From the NCBI GenBank assembly GCA_050084985.1, contig JBITNC010000001.1, positions 202,554,001 through 202,618,000 of the forward strand: a DNA stretch of 64,000 nucleotides, written 5' to 3'. This document shows, one piece after another, positions 32,013-45,300 of this stretch (positions are counted from its first letter, which is position 1; each line of letters opens with the position of its first letter). The notes under the pieces were generated by a model. That model was not told where the DNA came from. It saw only the letters and a program-made list of their open reading frames with translations, and did not search any database. This DNA is from Nageia nagi. Taxonomy: Eukaryota > Pinophyta. Position numbers and translations under genes: made by a program.

Positions 32013-35000
32013 CCATATATTACCACCCAAATTTTATTTTCACAAAATTTGTAGAAACTCCTTTATTTTCTCAATTAGGGATTAATTTTTATTTATTTTC
32101 ATCTATCACATATTTCATGTGAATGGTTTAACCAAAACCTATATATGTTTTCCCTTTATGAATTTAATCATACTCGATTTTTGTAGTGAAAACAAATGAT
32201 AATCATGTCTTGTTGAGTTGGTAAAATAAGAATTTTTTAGTGTTTTGACTCCATGTCATGGATTATATATGTTTAATACTTGATTTAGATTGATACCATT
32301 ATGCTTTAAGTATTTTACTATCCCCTAAAGTTTCTCAGATGAGCGTACCTAATAAGGTCAACCTTATTTATCACCTTTGGAAATATGTAAATCATGATTT
32401 CATAAAAATATGATTAAAATTTTATGATTTTAATTATGTAAAATTAAAGTAATTTACATCATTAACTTGATACTTTTCACAGTTCATCAAACAGACTTGT
32501 AGAACTTGAGATATTAAAGTTACAATTTTAATTGAATTTTATGAATTTGATTAAAAAATGCTAATTCCTATATCTTTAAGTGATATTTTTGGTAATCAAA
32601 TATGATAAAAAGATATTTTGCAACCACTCATTGGAAATATATTGATGTTAGGGAACTCACAAATCTAATGATTTGAAACAAGAATCTTGTATGTGAAAGT
32701 TATGCATCAAATTGTTGATCTATCACTATTTACCAATTTAATTAATTTTTAGTAAAATCATCTTGAGAATAGGCTCAAAATTTAAATGTATTTTTCTTGT
32801 TCAATCATAAAGAAAAAGGGTAATATGATCACTAATTTTTATAGACACAAAAATAAAGAACACTTCAAGATTTGTTTCATGAAATTTTAACTTTTTTTGA
32901 AGTCGTTTTGCCTTTAGTTGGATCAAATTAACCCTTAACAAAGTCATCAATCATTTTTATTCAACTAACTAATTTCATGAAGTCTACATTTCATTTGGAT
33001 AGATCTAATAAATCATTAACAAAAAAAAAATTCATCAGTCACTTTGATTTGAATAACTAATTTCATGAAGTTTGCTTTTCAGTTGGTTGGATCGAGGAGT
33101 TTGATAATAAAAAATTATCATCATTCATTTCAATCTAACTAACTAATTTAATGAATTTGAATATTTAGTTAGTTAGATCTAGTTAACTAATAACAATATT
33201 TTAGTTGGTCAGATTGAGTTGATTGATAACAAAAAAATTTCATAAGTAACTTAAATCTTATTAACTAATTTTATGAAGATAATTTTTTAGTTGGTCATAT
33301 TGAGTTAACTATTAGTTGGTCATATTGAGTTAACTATTAATAGAATTTTTAGTTGGTCGGATTGAGTTAATTGTTAATAGATTAATTTGACTAACTAATT
33401 TCATGAAGTGTTATTTTTGGTTGGTTGAATTGAATTCATTGATAATAACATTTTAGTTGATCAGATTGAATTGGATGTTAACAAAATTTCTACCATCATG
33501 TATTTCCAAATTTGTAATACATGTTCACTAGTACCCTAAAATGGTTATAAATAAGATATGACCCCTTAATAATTTGGAAGGAGATCAAATTGAATACAAT
33601 GATGATAAGAATTTGGAGTTAGAAAATTTTTAAGTGAAGTACTACCTATTTGTTTTCACTTGGTCAAATTGAGGATGATGATGATGATGATTATGTTGAT
33701 GATGAAAATAAATTTTTAGTTGGTCAGTTCAATTTTTTCATAAACAAATATTTCACTTGGTCATGTTGAGGATGATGATGATAATAAGAACCTTGATTAG
33801 TTTTAAATTGTTTAGGTCAAGAACAATGATGACAACAATGTTGATGATAAAAATAACTTTTCAGTTGGTCAGGTCAAGTTCATTATCAATAAAAATTTTA
33901 CTTGGTTAGGTTAAGGATGATGATTATAATAAAAAATATTGATTACTTTTTGATTTTTTGGGTCAAGAATGATGATGATGATGATGTTGATTATGATATA
34001 ACTTTTCATTTGGTTAGGTCAAAACCATTGTTAATAACTTTTTAGTTGGTTGGTTCAAGTTCATTGATAATAATGTTTTCATTTGGTTATATCAAAGATG
34101 ATGATGATAATGAAAAATAAAATCTATTAACAACCATATCAATCTGACCTCAAGCAAGCTTGATAGAGCCCTAAAAGGATGAGACTTCAAATGATGATAA
34201 ATTTTGTATTTGAACTTTATTTTCAAACCATTTGAATTGTTGGAAATTAAAAAAATAAGGGATATATAATAATATCTAATTTTTGAACTCATAATGCATG
34301 AGAAAAATAAATAAATAAATAAGATACCCTAAAAGAGACTTATCCAAGAAGGCTATCTTCGAACAACCATATGATGCAAACTAGGACTCCATTTCTTTCA
34401 TTGTTTGAACTATTGGAAAGGGTAAAAGAGATATTTGATTTTATGAAGTAAAATTTATAATTTGAATGGATGTTTTAACTTGAAATTTTTGTACATTAAA
34501 TATATAAAAGTATTTCATCTTGGGAAGGAAAGTATTATTTTAATTTCATTTTAGTTTCCTTTTAATTTAAAAGTATCCATATACTTTATAATACTTATTT
34601 TTTATGAGTAGAATGTAATTATATAAAAAAAAATATGAATATTAATATGCTTGCAATCTATGGAATAAAACCAATCAAGGAACAAAACTACATTCAATAT
34701 TTCAAGTAGAGATCAATGTCAAGGAATAATATAGCAATTTCATCCAATTCAAAGCATACAAGAACCTCAAATTGAATTTCAACCACAAAAAAAGGAATAA
34801 TATTAATCAAAGAGTAAATGTTACACATGGTGATGTTTTGGAAGTGTTTGAGTCATTTATAGGAAAACTAGTTATTTTTGTATAGGCTAGATGATTTCGA
34901 TTTGATTGTAGTTTCAATTTTCTTGTAATAGATTTTAGATTAATTTTGGAGTGACACTTGACATGAGAATTCCAAGGGTCATAAGTAGTTGAAAGGTTAG

Positions 35001-35615
35001 GAAATTGAAGAGTCAAGGTAAATAAATGATCATATTGTAACGTCCCAATAGTTCTATAAATTGGGAGAGACTCTTCATTTTAGACGATATCTCTCTCACT
35101 ATTGAGAAACTGTTGTAATTTTTTAAGATTGAATATTAATAAGAAAACTTGATTATTATTATATTTTCATTATATTGATGTTAATTTTATATGAATTCTT
35201 TATTTACCAATAAATCAATAAACTAGTATTGCATGTGATTGTAATATTGTTTTATGAAATTTGCAAGCTTTGCGAAAAAAATTGTAACTAATAGTATATA
35301 TCAATACCAGTGAATCAATATTGATTTTAGCTATTGGATTGATAGAATAAAGACTTTCACTCTTTTTTTAAGTTGTTGTCTAGGGAATTTCTTGATTGTA
35401 TTAATTTTAAGCAAATGTTTCAGCTAAAGTTATTATGATCAATTCCTCTCACTAATTGATCAGTAAAAGGAAGCATTTTCCAATCATGAACTACTGCAAG
35501 AATTTGTTAGTTTTGAGCTAGATAAAGAATAAGATCAAAGCCTAGTGAGTACTGCCTCATAAAAAAGGAGGATTGTATAATCCCTTATTGTCTCCTTTTT
35601 CTTCTACAAGAAAAA
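32013..35615. other. Non-coding stretch between the telomere-like arrays
   Basis: No gene is visible. It includes the repeat field at 33060-34100 and a GATGATGATG microsatellite-like stretch near 33670-33980. Near 35055, CTATAAATTGGGAGAGACTC is followed within about 100 bases by AATATTAATAAGAAAACTTG. This resembles the TATA box and polyadenylation zone of an LTR, but I found no partner LTR. Confidence 0.45.
33060..34100 (+). repeat. Dispersed AGTTGGTCAGATTGAGTT repeat field
   Basis: About sixteen variants of (A/C)(G/C)TTGGT(C/T)(A/G)GATTGAGTT, many followed by (A/G)ATAA, are spread irregularly. Clear copies are near 33206, 33281, 33312, 33348, 33453, 33717, 33858 and 34042. Two neighbouring copies at 33281 and 33312 are almost identical over about 30 bases. 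Later copies are interleaved with GATGATGATG runs. The family is not one I recognise. Confidence 0.6.
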
Positions 35616-35619
35616 TTGG

Positions 35620-36175
35620 TTGACACCATACACCCTAAACTATAAACCCCTAAACCCTAAAACCCTAAAACCTTAAACCTTTAAACTTAATAAATCTAAT
35701 ATAATTTAAATTTTTTCTAACCAAATAAGTTTGACCTAAGTTAAATTTTTAGTGACCAAATTATAACATAAGTCAAATTTTTATTGACCTAAGTCTAATC
35801 TAAGTCATATTTTTACTAATCTAATTAAGTAAAAACTTACTAACCTAAGTCAAAGTTTTCTAACCCAAGTGTAATATAAGTTAATTTTTTACCAACTAAA
35901 GCCTAACCTATGTCAAATATTTACTAACCTAAGTCATATCTTTAATAAACTAATTCATATTTTTATTAGGTTAATTCTAACCCTAAACCTTAAAATCTAA
36001 AAATCGTAAGACCTTAAACCCTTAAACCCTTAAGCTTTTAAACTCTAAACCTTAATCCTTAAAACCCTAAATCCTAAAGTCTTAAAACCCTAAACCCTTA
36101 AACTCCTAAAATCATAAACCTTAAAACCCTTAAGCCCTTAAAATATAAACCCTAAAATTTAAACCCTTCAATCCC
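35620..36175 (+). repeat. Degenerate interstitial telomere-like array, copy 2
   Basis: CCCTAAA-type units occur in two sub-blocks, 35627-35690 and 35975-36170, separated by a stretch of TAACCTAAGTCAAATTTTTA-type repeats (about ten variants, 35700-35965). The second sub-block starts with AACCCTAAACCTTAAAATC and continues collinear with the start of copy 1 at 31151. The 40 bases before each are also similar. It runs directly into Gypsy pol sequence at about 36180. Confidence 0.75.
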
Positions 36176-36179
36176 AAAA

Positions 36180-38705
36180 AAATATATTTTTAGGGTATCA
36201 AGTGATAATTTGTTGGGTTACATTGTCTCTAGAAGAGGAATTGAGATAGATCTTAAAAAGGTAAAATCCATTATAGATATGCCTCATCCTAAGAAAATTA
36301 ATAAAATTAGGAGTTAATAGGGTGAATTACAAGAAATCAATAGGTTTACATCTCAATTAAAAGGTACAATAACTCTTTTTTTGTATTTTCTCAAGAAGGG
36401 AAATAAGTACATTTGCATAGAGGATTGTCAAAAAGCATTTAAAGATATTAAGAGGTATTTACTCAATCCTCATATTTTGCAACATGTTGATAATGATATG
36501 CCTTATATTTATATGTTTTAGCTAAAAATCATGCTTTGGGAGTTATTTTAGTTCAAAAGGATGATACAAGTAAATAAAGGGTTGTGTTTTACTTGTCTAA
36601 AACTTTGCATGATGTTGAAATAAACTACACTCTAATTAAAAAATTATCTTATACCATTATTAATACTACTAATAAATTAAGACATTATATGATCATAAAC
36701 ACTACCTATGTGGTTTCTCAAGCTAATCCATTGAGCTATGTGATTTCTAAACCTCAATTGTAAGGAAATACAAAATGGATAATGTAGTTACAAGAATTTG
36801 GCCTCATTTTTTTTATCAAAAGGTAATATTTAAGGATAGGTTATTGTTGATATGTTGGTTGAGGTAGCTTTTGAGTATTCTAAATCATGTATAGGATAGT
36901 TTCACAATGAAATTATTGCATGGTCTAAAGAAGAGAATGAAGAAAAGTTGAATCTTTATTTTGATGGTTACAAGTTCATAAAGGGTGTTGGGGTAGGTAT
37001 TGCATTGATATATCCTCAAGGTGGTATTATCCATATGGCTTACAAACTAAATTTTTATTGAACCAAAAATATGAATGAGTATGATACTTTGATTTTGGGA
37101 GTGAAGGTTATTGTTAACTTGAATATCAAGTACCTATAGGTTTATGGTGACTCACAACTTACTATAAACCAATTTAATGAGGTTTATAATAAAAAGGATT
37201 AAATATTATAGCCTTATTATAATTTTGTGGCCAAAATGATGAAAAGATGCTTTTTAAGGGTCCAATTTGAGAATACTCCAAGGAATAGTAATAAATTTTT
37301 TGATGCTATAAAAATGCTACGTCTTTGACATCTATTCCTATTAAAGATGAAGAAGCTTTTATAAAGATCAACAACCTCAAAAATAACTCTTTGGTGGATG
37401 ATGGATTCTTTGTTAACTTATTTAAGAAATAACATATTGCATGAGTTATCCTTCCATATATTTAATGGTATGTTAATATATATAACTATTGGAAAGATGT
37501 TACAATTCCATATTCATGCAAATCTAGGTTCCTAAAGAGGAGGCTTAAGTATATGGTAGTAAGGTATGTAATCATTAGTGATATCCTTCACAAGATACCT
37601 TTTTATGGTGCATTGATTGGGTGTTTAGCTAAAACTAATAAGCCTATGAAGCAAGTGCATGATAACCTAAGTGGAGGTCACTTCAACGATAAGGATATTT
37701 TTCATAAAATTTTAAGATTAAGTAATTAGCAGCCATCTATGGAAAAAGATTGCATTCTTCATGTTAAGAAATATGATAAGTATTAAAAGCATGGTAATTT
37801 AATATTGGATACTTTACAAGAATTAGCTACAATGGTCTCACCTTGACCATTTTCTATTTGGGATTTGGATTTAGTGGGAGTGATTAATCCTAAGTCTAGT
37901 GAAAGACATAAATTCATTTTGGTTGTAACTAAATAATTCACTAAGTGGGAAGAATAAGTACCTTTGAGATCATCCAAAGGTCCTCAAATAGTGAAATTTT
38001 TAACTAGTTATATAATTGCAAGGTTTAGGGTCCCATCCCATTTTATCATGGATACTAGAAATAATTTTGTGAGAAAGCATGTAAGATAATTTTACAAGGC
38101 ACTCAAGTTCAAACAAAATTTTCATCTACATATTACTTACAAGGTAATGGGTAGGTTGAAGAAACTAATAATACTATCATTAATATTTTATGCAAGACTA
38201 TCAAGAAGCATCAAAGGGATTGGCATACATAGTCAATATATGCATTATGGGAATATAGAACTAGCATTAGATATGTAACAAATTGTACTCCATTTTCATT
38301 AGTATATAGAAATGAAGCGGTCCTTCCTTTAGAATTGAAAATTCCATGTTTATTGGTTTCTATGGAAGGTATCATTGATTGGGAAGAGAAAATACAAGCA
38401 ATATTAAGGCAATTAGAAAGCTTGAATGAAAAATAGATTCATGCTTTGGAGAATCTTAGGGAATATTAGAGAAGAACAAAGAAGATCAGAATAAGAGATT
38501 TCTAGGTTGGTGACTTAGTCCACAAGGAGAATCGTCATATAACTAATGCTAAAAAGGAAGATAAAAGTAAATTTGAGGCAAATTGGATTGCTCCATACAT
38601 TTTCAAAAATAAGTATACTAATGAAGAATATAAATTGATGAACATTTATGGAAGAGAAGACAAGTTTTCTAACAATGCCATGCATTTGAAACCCTTCTAC
38701 ATATG
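36180..38705 (+). pseudogene. Gypsy (Ty3-like) pol relic: RT end, RNase H, integrase
   Basis: Starting abruptly within the reverse transcriptase, the plus strand reads GYIVSRRGIEIDLKKVKSII near 36211-36270. The RNase H region follows, including VVFYLSKTLHDVEINYT (36570-36630) and LYFDGYKFIKGVGVGIALIY (36955-37015). The integrase then appears: WDLDLVGVINPK near 37863, FIMDTRNNFV near 38043 (second Asp kept, surrounding motif altered) and VEETNNTIINILCKTIKKHQ near 38155. The C-terminal end is FEANWIAPYIFKNKYTNEEY near 38573-38635 and HLKPFYI, with a stop at 38705. At least ten stops interrupt it. It is from the same broad lineage as the element at 42630-50638, and block B follows as its 3' non-coding end. 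Gag, protease and most of RT are missing. Confidence 0.75.
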
Positions 38706-41145
38706 AGAGAAACTTATCATTTGTACTTTCTTATATTGTTATTATCCATTTTTGTTCATGATATATATTAGAGGTATCAAATGACTATCCTGGTTCCTTT
38801 TTATTTAGTGATACCAGTGTTAGCGCTAGCCTCTATTCATTTTTTATCTTGGTAAACCAGCTTATGCACTCATATACTTTATGTTCTACCATAGATTGGA
38901 AGCATTATCAGATCTTAATTCTAAGATACATCCTTTGGTTTATAAAATATTATGTGGATTAGTTCAAAAAGATTTCATCCTTATATTTCCAAGTTTAAGT
39001 CACTTGATTGTTTAGTTAATGCCTTGGGGTTTATGAACTACTTTACAATGCAAATTTGCAATTTTTCTATATGTAAATGATGATCTTTCATCCTCTCTAA
39101 AATTTTAAGTTGGGAAAATATTTTGAGGCTAGCATCAATGCTATCAGTGGCATTCATACTAGGGGTAGTGCACATGTTGCTTATGTGATCATTTCTTAGC
39201 CATGATAGGTAAGTTCAGGTATGGTTCTTTTACTCCTATTATTTTTTTGGACATAGTGGATATATATATCACTTATAAAATATATTTGATCATTTAAAAT
39301 GCATATATAGGTGATACATCATATATTTCTTTATCACAACTATTAGCAAAATATAAAATTCTATTTGACTTTTAGAATTTTACATGTCCTTGTTGGGTAA
39401 TAAATAACCATCATTTTTATATGATATCTTATTTGGATATGTGACAACTCTGTGGGGTTTGGGCACTTGTATTCTACTATGTTTGGTAATATAAAAATCC
39501 TTTAGGTTAGGCATTTAGCATATTTTATTTGGTAATATGATAACCATTTGGGTTGGGCATTTAGTATCTTTTATTTGTTAATATGATAACTCTTTGGGTT
39601 GGGCATTTAACATATTTTGTTTGGTAATATGAAAACCCTTTAGGTTGGGAATTTAGCATCTTTTGGTTGATAATATGAGAATCCTTTAGTTTGGTAATTA
39701 ATCAGTCCCTTATAATACATTCATGAATGGAGCATATTTTTTTACCATGACAATGTGCACCCATGAATGGGGCAACTTGTTACTAACATAATGATGTGAC
39801 CCTCATTTTATCTTAGTACCTTTGTTGATTCAGTTTAAAATAACCATCAATATGATAATTCTTTATGATTATATGTGTGCATTCATGAATGAGGAATTGG
39901 GTATTACTATGATGATTTTTATCTATTAATAGCATATTTGGTATTATCATGATGATGTGCATAGTATATTAATTTCAACCTTTCTCTTTATTGTTATATC
40001 TTTAAATATGAAATGTGTGTGTATAAATCCATGAATGGGATACTTTTTTTTTACTATGATGATGTATATATCCATGAATATGGAATTGAGTGTTATCATG
40101 ATAATATTATGCATTATTTCTCTCATTATCACTGTTATACCTTTAAGATTTTTTACAAAACATATGTTTGGAAGGTGGTGTTTTATGTATTTATTTTTTA
40201 GGTTATTATTTTCTTTTGGTTATTCTCATTCCATGAGGACCATTCCATTTCATAATCAAGGTAAAAAGGGGTAGCAAATATCATCAAACTTTGATAACCC
40301 AATGGATTCACAATAAAAATAAGGAAGTATCAATTTTTTCTTTCCTTATATTTCCATTGCAAAAATAATTACATTTCATTTAATTATATTTGAAAAGGGG
40401 GGAATTTATTGATACTTAATTTTGGTCCACCTTAGTTGACCTATTTAAGTATTTTATTATGTTAATATGGTATCATGTTATTAGTGCTTTCTTGATACTT
40501 TCTCATACAATCTTATCTTTACCCCAACATCGACACTCACCTTCCTAAGATGAAATTAGAGGATATATTTCATATATATATATATATATATAAGGGTAAG
40601 TATAATTGCAAGAAAAATTTATCAAAATTTCATCTTGATAAGCAGTACCTTAATTATTAGGAGTTTCTCAATGCCACCTATTGAGATTGGGATCTTGTTA
40701 TCACATGAGTGTATCTATTATTCCATATTTTATAATTATATGTTTGGCTTGACTTGTAAATATTTTTTATCATGTGCATTAGTGCTACTCATGTAAGTGT
40801 TTGCATTATCATTCCAATCTATTGTGTTCTATGGGGATTTACATATCAAGATTATCACCTTTTATAAGCTCCTATTTGCATATAATCTTTGTCATCCAAG
40901 TAAAGTTTTCAAGTATTTATTTTTTACTTGATCCTAGTCTCAATAGTGTATTGTTTTTTTATCTTGATCTAATTATCTAATATATATTTCATTGTCATAT
41001 TTAATTATATTTATATTATTTCCACTGCTATCTCTCATATTCTTTATTGTTTATAGTAACATAAAAAGTATATCATTTACATGTGAATATTAATAATTTT
41101 ATTACTTAACTTACACTAGGATTAACTAAAAACATTCAACAAATT
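38706..41145 (+). repeat. Gypsy 3' non-coding region and putative LTR, block copy B
   Basis: It follows a Gypsy pol end and carries no gene. From 39380 to 39690 a ~62-base unit repeats (GGTAATATGATAAC(T/C)CTTTGGGTTGGGCATTTAGCATATTTT type, four to five copies). GAATGGGGCA-type units follow, then the two purine runs seen in block A (near 40260 and 40395), then TTGATACTTAATTTTGG, a possible LTR start near 40409. CCACCTATTGAGATTGGGAT lies at 40677. A (TA)10 run is at 40572-40592. After 40760 the match to block A fades. Confidence 0.55.
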
Positions 41146-41149
41146 TTAT

Positions 41150-41640
41150 CAATTTTACCAATCATTCACACAATTTCTTGGCTATATGCATTGTCTCTTA
41201 CCATTATCACATTTAATATCTTGATTTCATCCCATAGTTGATTATGTTCCTCATGCAATGCTCTCACTTCTTAAAATATCAATATTATATATCGTTTACT
41301 TTGCCTCTAATATTACCTTTTAGTGATAAATGTATCCTTTCCACCTTTAGCATATAAATTTGGTGTAAAATATCTTACCCTTCCAAGTTACATGGTGCCT
41401 TAAATATCTCTTCAACATTCACTTATGGCCTTGAATATATGATTTCACAATCATTTGGATGAATGTTGTTTTTGTTCCTCCTAGATGAAGAGATGTTAAG
41501 CATTTCCCTAATATTTCCAAAGAAACTTATCTTATTATTATTCTCCTCCATTAAATCCCAACACTTATAGATCTTATGCTTCACTCTTTTGAAACAATCC
41601 TTCATAACTTTATGATACTATCAAATTATACAAAAAAAAA
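41150..41640 (-). pseudogene. Unrecognised relic, paralogous to 53790-54295
   Basis: The minus strand encodes KHKIYKCWDLMEENNNKISF, then FGNIREMLNIS and NNIHPNDCEIIY (41423-41605). Further left, after frame changes, it reads HEEHNQLWDEIKIL in a coiled-coil-like helix near 41210-41260. The nucleotide sequence aligns with 53790-54295 along its length. I do not recognise the protein. The Glu/Lys-rich heptads resemble the coiled-coil ends of transposon-borne plant proteins. Confidence 0.4.
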
Positions 41641-42629
41641 TGTGAAAATCATGGAGGAACATCCTGATTCAAATTATAATAATTCAAATTATAACCTTGG
41701 TTATGTAATTAAATAAAATATTATCATTATCTACTTGAGTATTGAAACAAAAAAAAATCCATCCAATAAAGATTATAACTCTTCGTGCATATCATTGTCG
41801 ACCCATTGGTAGGGAATTTGCTATTGGCTTGACAAAAAGGAATCTAGTTATTGGCATGTTTATTGGGAAGGCCTAACAACTAACTTAAATGATGATTTCA
41901 TTTATAAATTATTTTTTGAAATCTTAATGGATTTATTTTTATTTCCAAAACATTAGCTATCATATTGTAGTGAATTTGTTTTTTCTAGGTGGACTTGTTT
42001 TTTTGTTATTTTGATGTTGGTTTCCATGTCATTGGGTGTTTATTTTATTGGTTCATGTGTTGCATCTATCATTCCTCTTGGATGCTCCTTTGATATTTTT
42101 AAAAATTAAATTTGATTATTTTATATTTTTAATAATGATTGGATCTTTCTTATTTTATCATTTATAATGATTATTTTCATCATAATAGTAATTAAATAAT
42201 TTTGAATTATGATTAATAATTGAGAATACTTAATTTTATAGAAATAGATTATTGATATTAGTATATTTTTTTCTTTTAATTGTAAAGAAAACTATTCTAG
42301 GAATCCCTTCATGTCCACCAACTCCATCCACCTAGCAACTATGAATAGAAATATTAATAGTAGCCAAATTGTATCCCTGTTATGGCATATACAAGCAACT
42401 AAAGAGGTTCAAACTTGAGACCTTACATAGACCAATAAAAGCATTTGAATAATGTGTTGTCCCCCTGGGAACTTATTACTATTAGTATATTAATATTCTA
42501 TTTGGAATGTATTTAATGAATTCATTAATACCTTAAATGTATTTTAGATAGTGTTTATTTCAAAAGTTAAATGATTTCTTAAACATTTAATATTGAGGTT
42601 TATATAGTAAGAACTCACAATAATATTCT
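41641..42629. other. No gene seen
   Basis: AT-rich sequence directly left of the complete Gypsy element. It shows no frame or repeat of note. Confidence 0.5.
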
Positions 42630-43271
42630 TGTAATCACCTAAATATGATTTCTATTTAAAATAAATAATATTTTAGGCAATAAGGTCCAATATTGTAAAA
42701 GGTATTGCAAATATCAATAAAGGCATCATAAACAATATAATTGGTATTAATATCAAGAAAAACATAAGCGATTATGTATCATTGAAGATATCAAGAAGAA
42801 TAAGTGTCTAAGATGTTTAACTACAAAATATGATCCAAAGGAAGTTATTCCCTATTAGATGATATCAAATCATATCCTTGTAATATTTGGATAGATCAAC
42901 TCATTATTGATTTATACTCCAAATAACAATGGTATCTCCTGATGTCATCTATTTGAGAATTTGTTATCTATTCTTCATCCTAACACCATATCATTTGATT
43001 TTATCTCTATTCTTATCATATCTCATGGCATATATGGTGTGCAAGAACTACATTCATGGCACAAATGCCATAGTTCCTACATCCATGAGGATTGACACTT
43101 GGAATGTAACTTTATATTGAGTAAGACATATTAGATCTAGTAAAGAAGGTTTTTTGATCTAGTATCAACAACTACTAATACTCCTACAAATACCCTAAAA
43201 TATATAAAGTGATTTTCCTATAGAATAAATAGTGATTTATTTGTATTACAAGTCAATATTTAGAAACTATA
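42630..43271 (+). repeat. 5' LTR of the Gypsy element
   Basis: It starts TGTAATCACC and ends near ACTATA, where the partner LTR ends GGCTACA, so the terminal CA has mutated. It aligns to 50003-50638. Shared landmarks include ATGATATCAAATCA, CCTAACA(C/T)CATATCATTTG and AGTTCCTACATC. A primer site should follow directly; TTTTGGTGAACTTGACTG is the only candidate and I cannot assign a tRNA. Confidence 0.8.
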
Positions 43272-43599
43272 TTTTGGTGAACTTGACTGATAGAGTAATT
43301 TTGTATTCATGGGAGATATCTTGCATACATTTGTGAAAAATTCCATAGCATGAACAATGTTTCTTGTATGATGAAATAACACCAACATTATTCTAATTAT
43401 TAAACTAGATCATGATACTTTCATCAAGATCATATTTTTGGAGTTAGAAATATTTTTCTATGCTAAATTTCCAATTCTAAATAGTGTGTTGCAAGTGTCC
43501 ATAAGTGCAAACCAAGTCCCACCTTAAGACAAATTGGAAAAAAGAGTTTCCAATATTTAATCTCTCCAAAGAGCTTAGAAAAAGCAAGAGGACTATTAT

Positions 43600-44650
43600 G
43601 GTGTCTTGATCACCTCCCCCTTTTAGCAAAAATCCTAAACTTTCCCCAACCACCCAATCTCAAGACCCCTAAGTTTGAGATGTTCAGTGGCCATTAAGAT
43701 CCCAAATAATATCTTATCAAACTTATAGAGTAATGCTAACTAAAACTAGTGTATGAAGAGAAGTTGATGATCAAGTTCTTCCCAAGGAGTCTTAAAGAAT
43801 ATGTCAACCAATGATTCTACAATCTACCTCTTGAATCCATAGATTCATTCAAGTATCTTATCAAAGCATTTAGGGATTAATACAAATACAATATCAAGAA
43901 GTAGTATAAATTCAAAAATCTATGTTCTTTATGCCAAATACCAAATGAGATCATATATAAACATATACTTGACTTCAAAAGGGTATGATGTTTTCATAAA
44001 TGAAGTTACCGAAACAAGAAATATGTGTATTTTTGTTAACTCTATTCTTCTTATTTTTAAATAACATGCTATAGACTATGTTAATATGGGTTTTTGGAGT
44101 ATAAATAAGATAATCTTAGCCAAATAAAAGGTTTTCTTGATCTTGAATCACTCAAGTATTAATCTTAGCCAAATAAAAAGTTTTCAACATAGCTAAGGCA
44201 CGTACTTTGATAATATCTTCCACACAAAGGGAGTCCAGATTCACATTCCATATTGATACATTAATTCTCCTACAATATCTATTCAACAAGGGATTGATAA
44301 ATCCATTGGATAGAAGGGACAATATAACAATATGAATTTTGATAATCAAGATCTCTATTATTCATACCATAAAAGGAGGGGTCATTCCACAAATCAATAT
44401 AAACCATTGGAGGCTATAATATTGAATCTAATTTTGCAAGATACATATAATATTAAACACACTAAAATAAGAGAGAATCCAAGCTACCAAGAAGCCAATA
44501 CTATTTTGGTTAATGAGGATATATGTGCAACTATTCGAAGGGGACATCTAAGAGCAATTTCAAATCATGTTCTAGCTAAACAAGTAAGTCTTCTACCTGA
44601 TCAAAAATTATATAATATGGTAAATCAATTGAAAAATACCTATTAATATT
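43600..44650 (+). pseudogene. Gypsy gag relic with broken zinc knuckle
   Basis: Pieces of a retrotransposon gag domain lie in mixed frames: KNMSTNDSTIYLLNP near 43795-43840, with the parallel frame reading LKEYVNQ.FYNLPLESIDSF, then YKFKNLCSLCQIPNEIIYKH near 43910-43965. The zinc-finger region near 44344-44400 reads LYYSYHKRRGHSTNQYKPLE. Here the His and Gly spacing of the knuckle is kept, but both expected cysteines are Tyr. The open frame 44332-44646 continues the gag-protease linker. Confidence 0.65.
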
Positions 44651-44899
44651 ATATTATTTTAACTTATTCAAATTTTTGAGCCACCTAGAGAGATATTGTA
44701 TGATGTATTTAAAAGAAAAAGATCCTTTGTAGCATTTTTGCTACTACATTTTTTGAGAAAATTTGATCCCTTAAATCTTGTAATACCATTAGTTTTTTAT
44801 GATAAAGAGCTACCCATAAAGGATATTATTGATAAGTTCCTAGCTCTTTATATCACACCTAGCATTGAGATATGAAAAATTAAAATCTCTACAGTAGAT

Positions 44900-45300
44900 C
44901 CTAGTTTGAGAATCAATATTTGTTCCTAAAAGTTTTTACAAGATCTAGAATTATCACAATCCCATTCATGGATGAATTCACCCTTCACATAAGAGTATTT
45001 TATAATTTATCCAAAAGATCCCTTGATATTGTTTCACATCCTATTCAACTATGTACAAAAATAGTTCAATCCTTGTTTCATTTCATGAGTGGAAAGCTTA
45101 CATACAATTTTCTTTTGGGAAGACCTTGGATCTATTAGATGATGGTAGTTCCTTCTACATTGCATAATTATCTCAAATTTGAATATAAGGGAGAAATTTA
45201 TATAGTGACAAAAAATATTGAGCCCTATGCATTGTGTAATTTAGTATATCTGGAGCTACAAGGTCTAGATATCTATCTCATCACTTTGTTGGATGCCCCT
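44900..45300 (+). pseudogene. Gypsy aspartic protease relic
   Basis: It reads SRIITIPFMDEFTLHIRVF, then LSKRSLDIVSHPIQLCTKIV and LTYNFLLGRPWIY (44947-45136). After a stop it continues VVPSTLHNYLKFEYKGEIYI (45146-45205). The 'LLGRPWI+' and 'VVPSTLH..LKF.Y.G' blocks are the C-terminal flap region of plant Gypsy proteases. The DTG-type active site is not recognisable upstream. From 45300 to 46100 the element is degenerate linker sequence. Confidence 0.65.
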
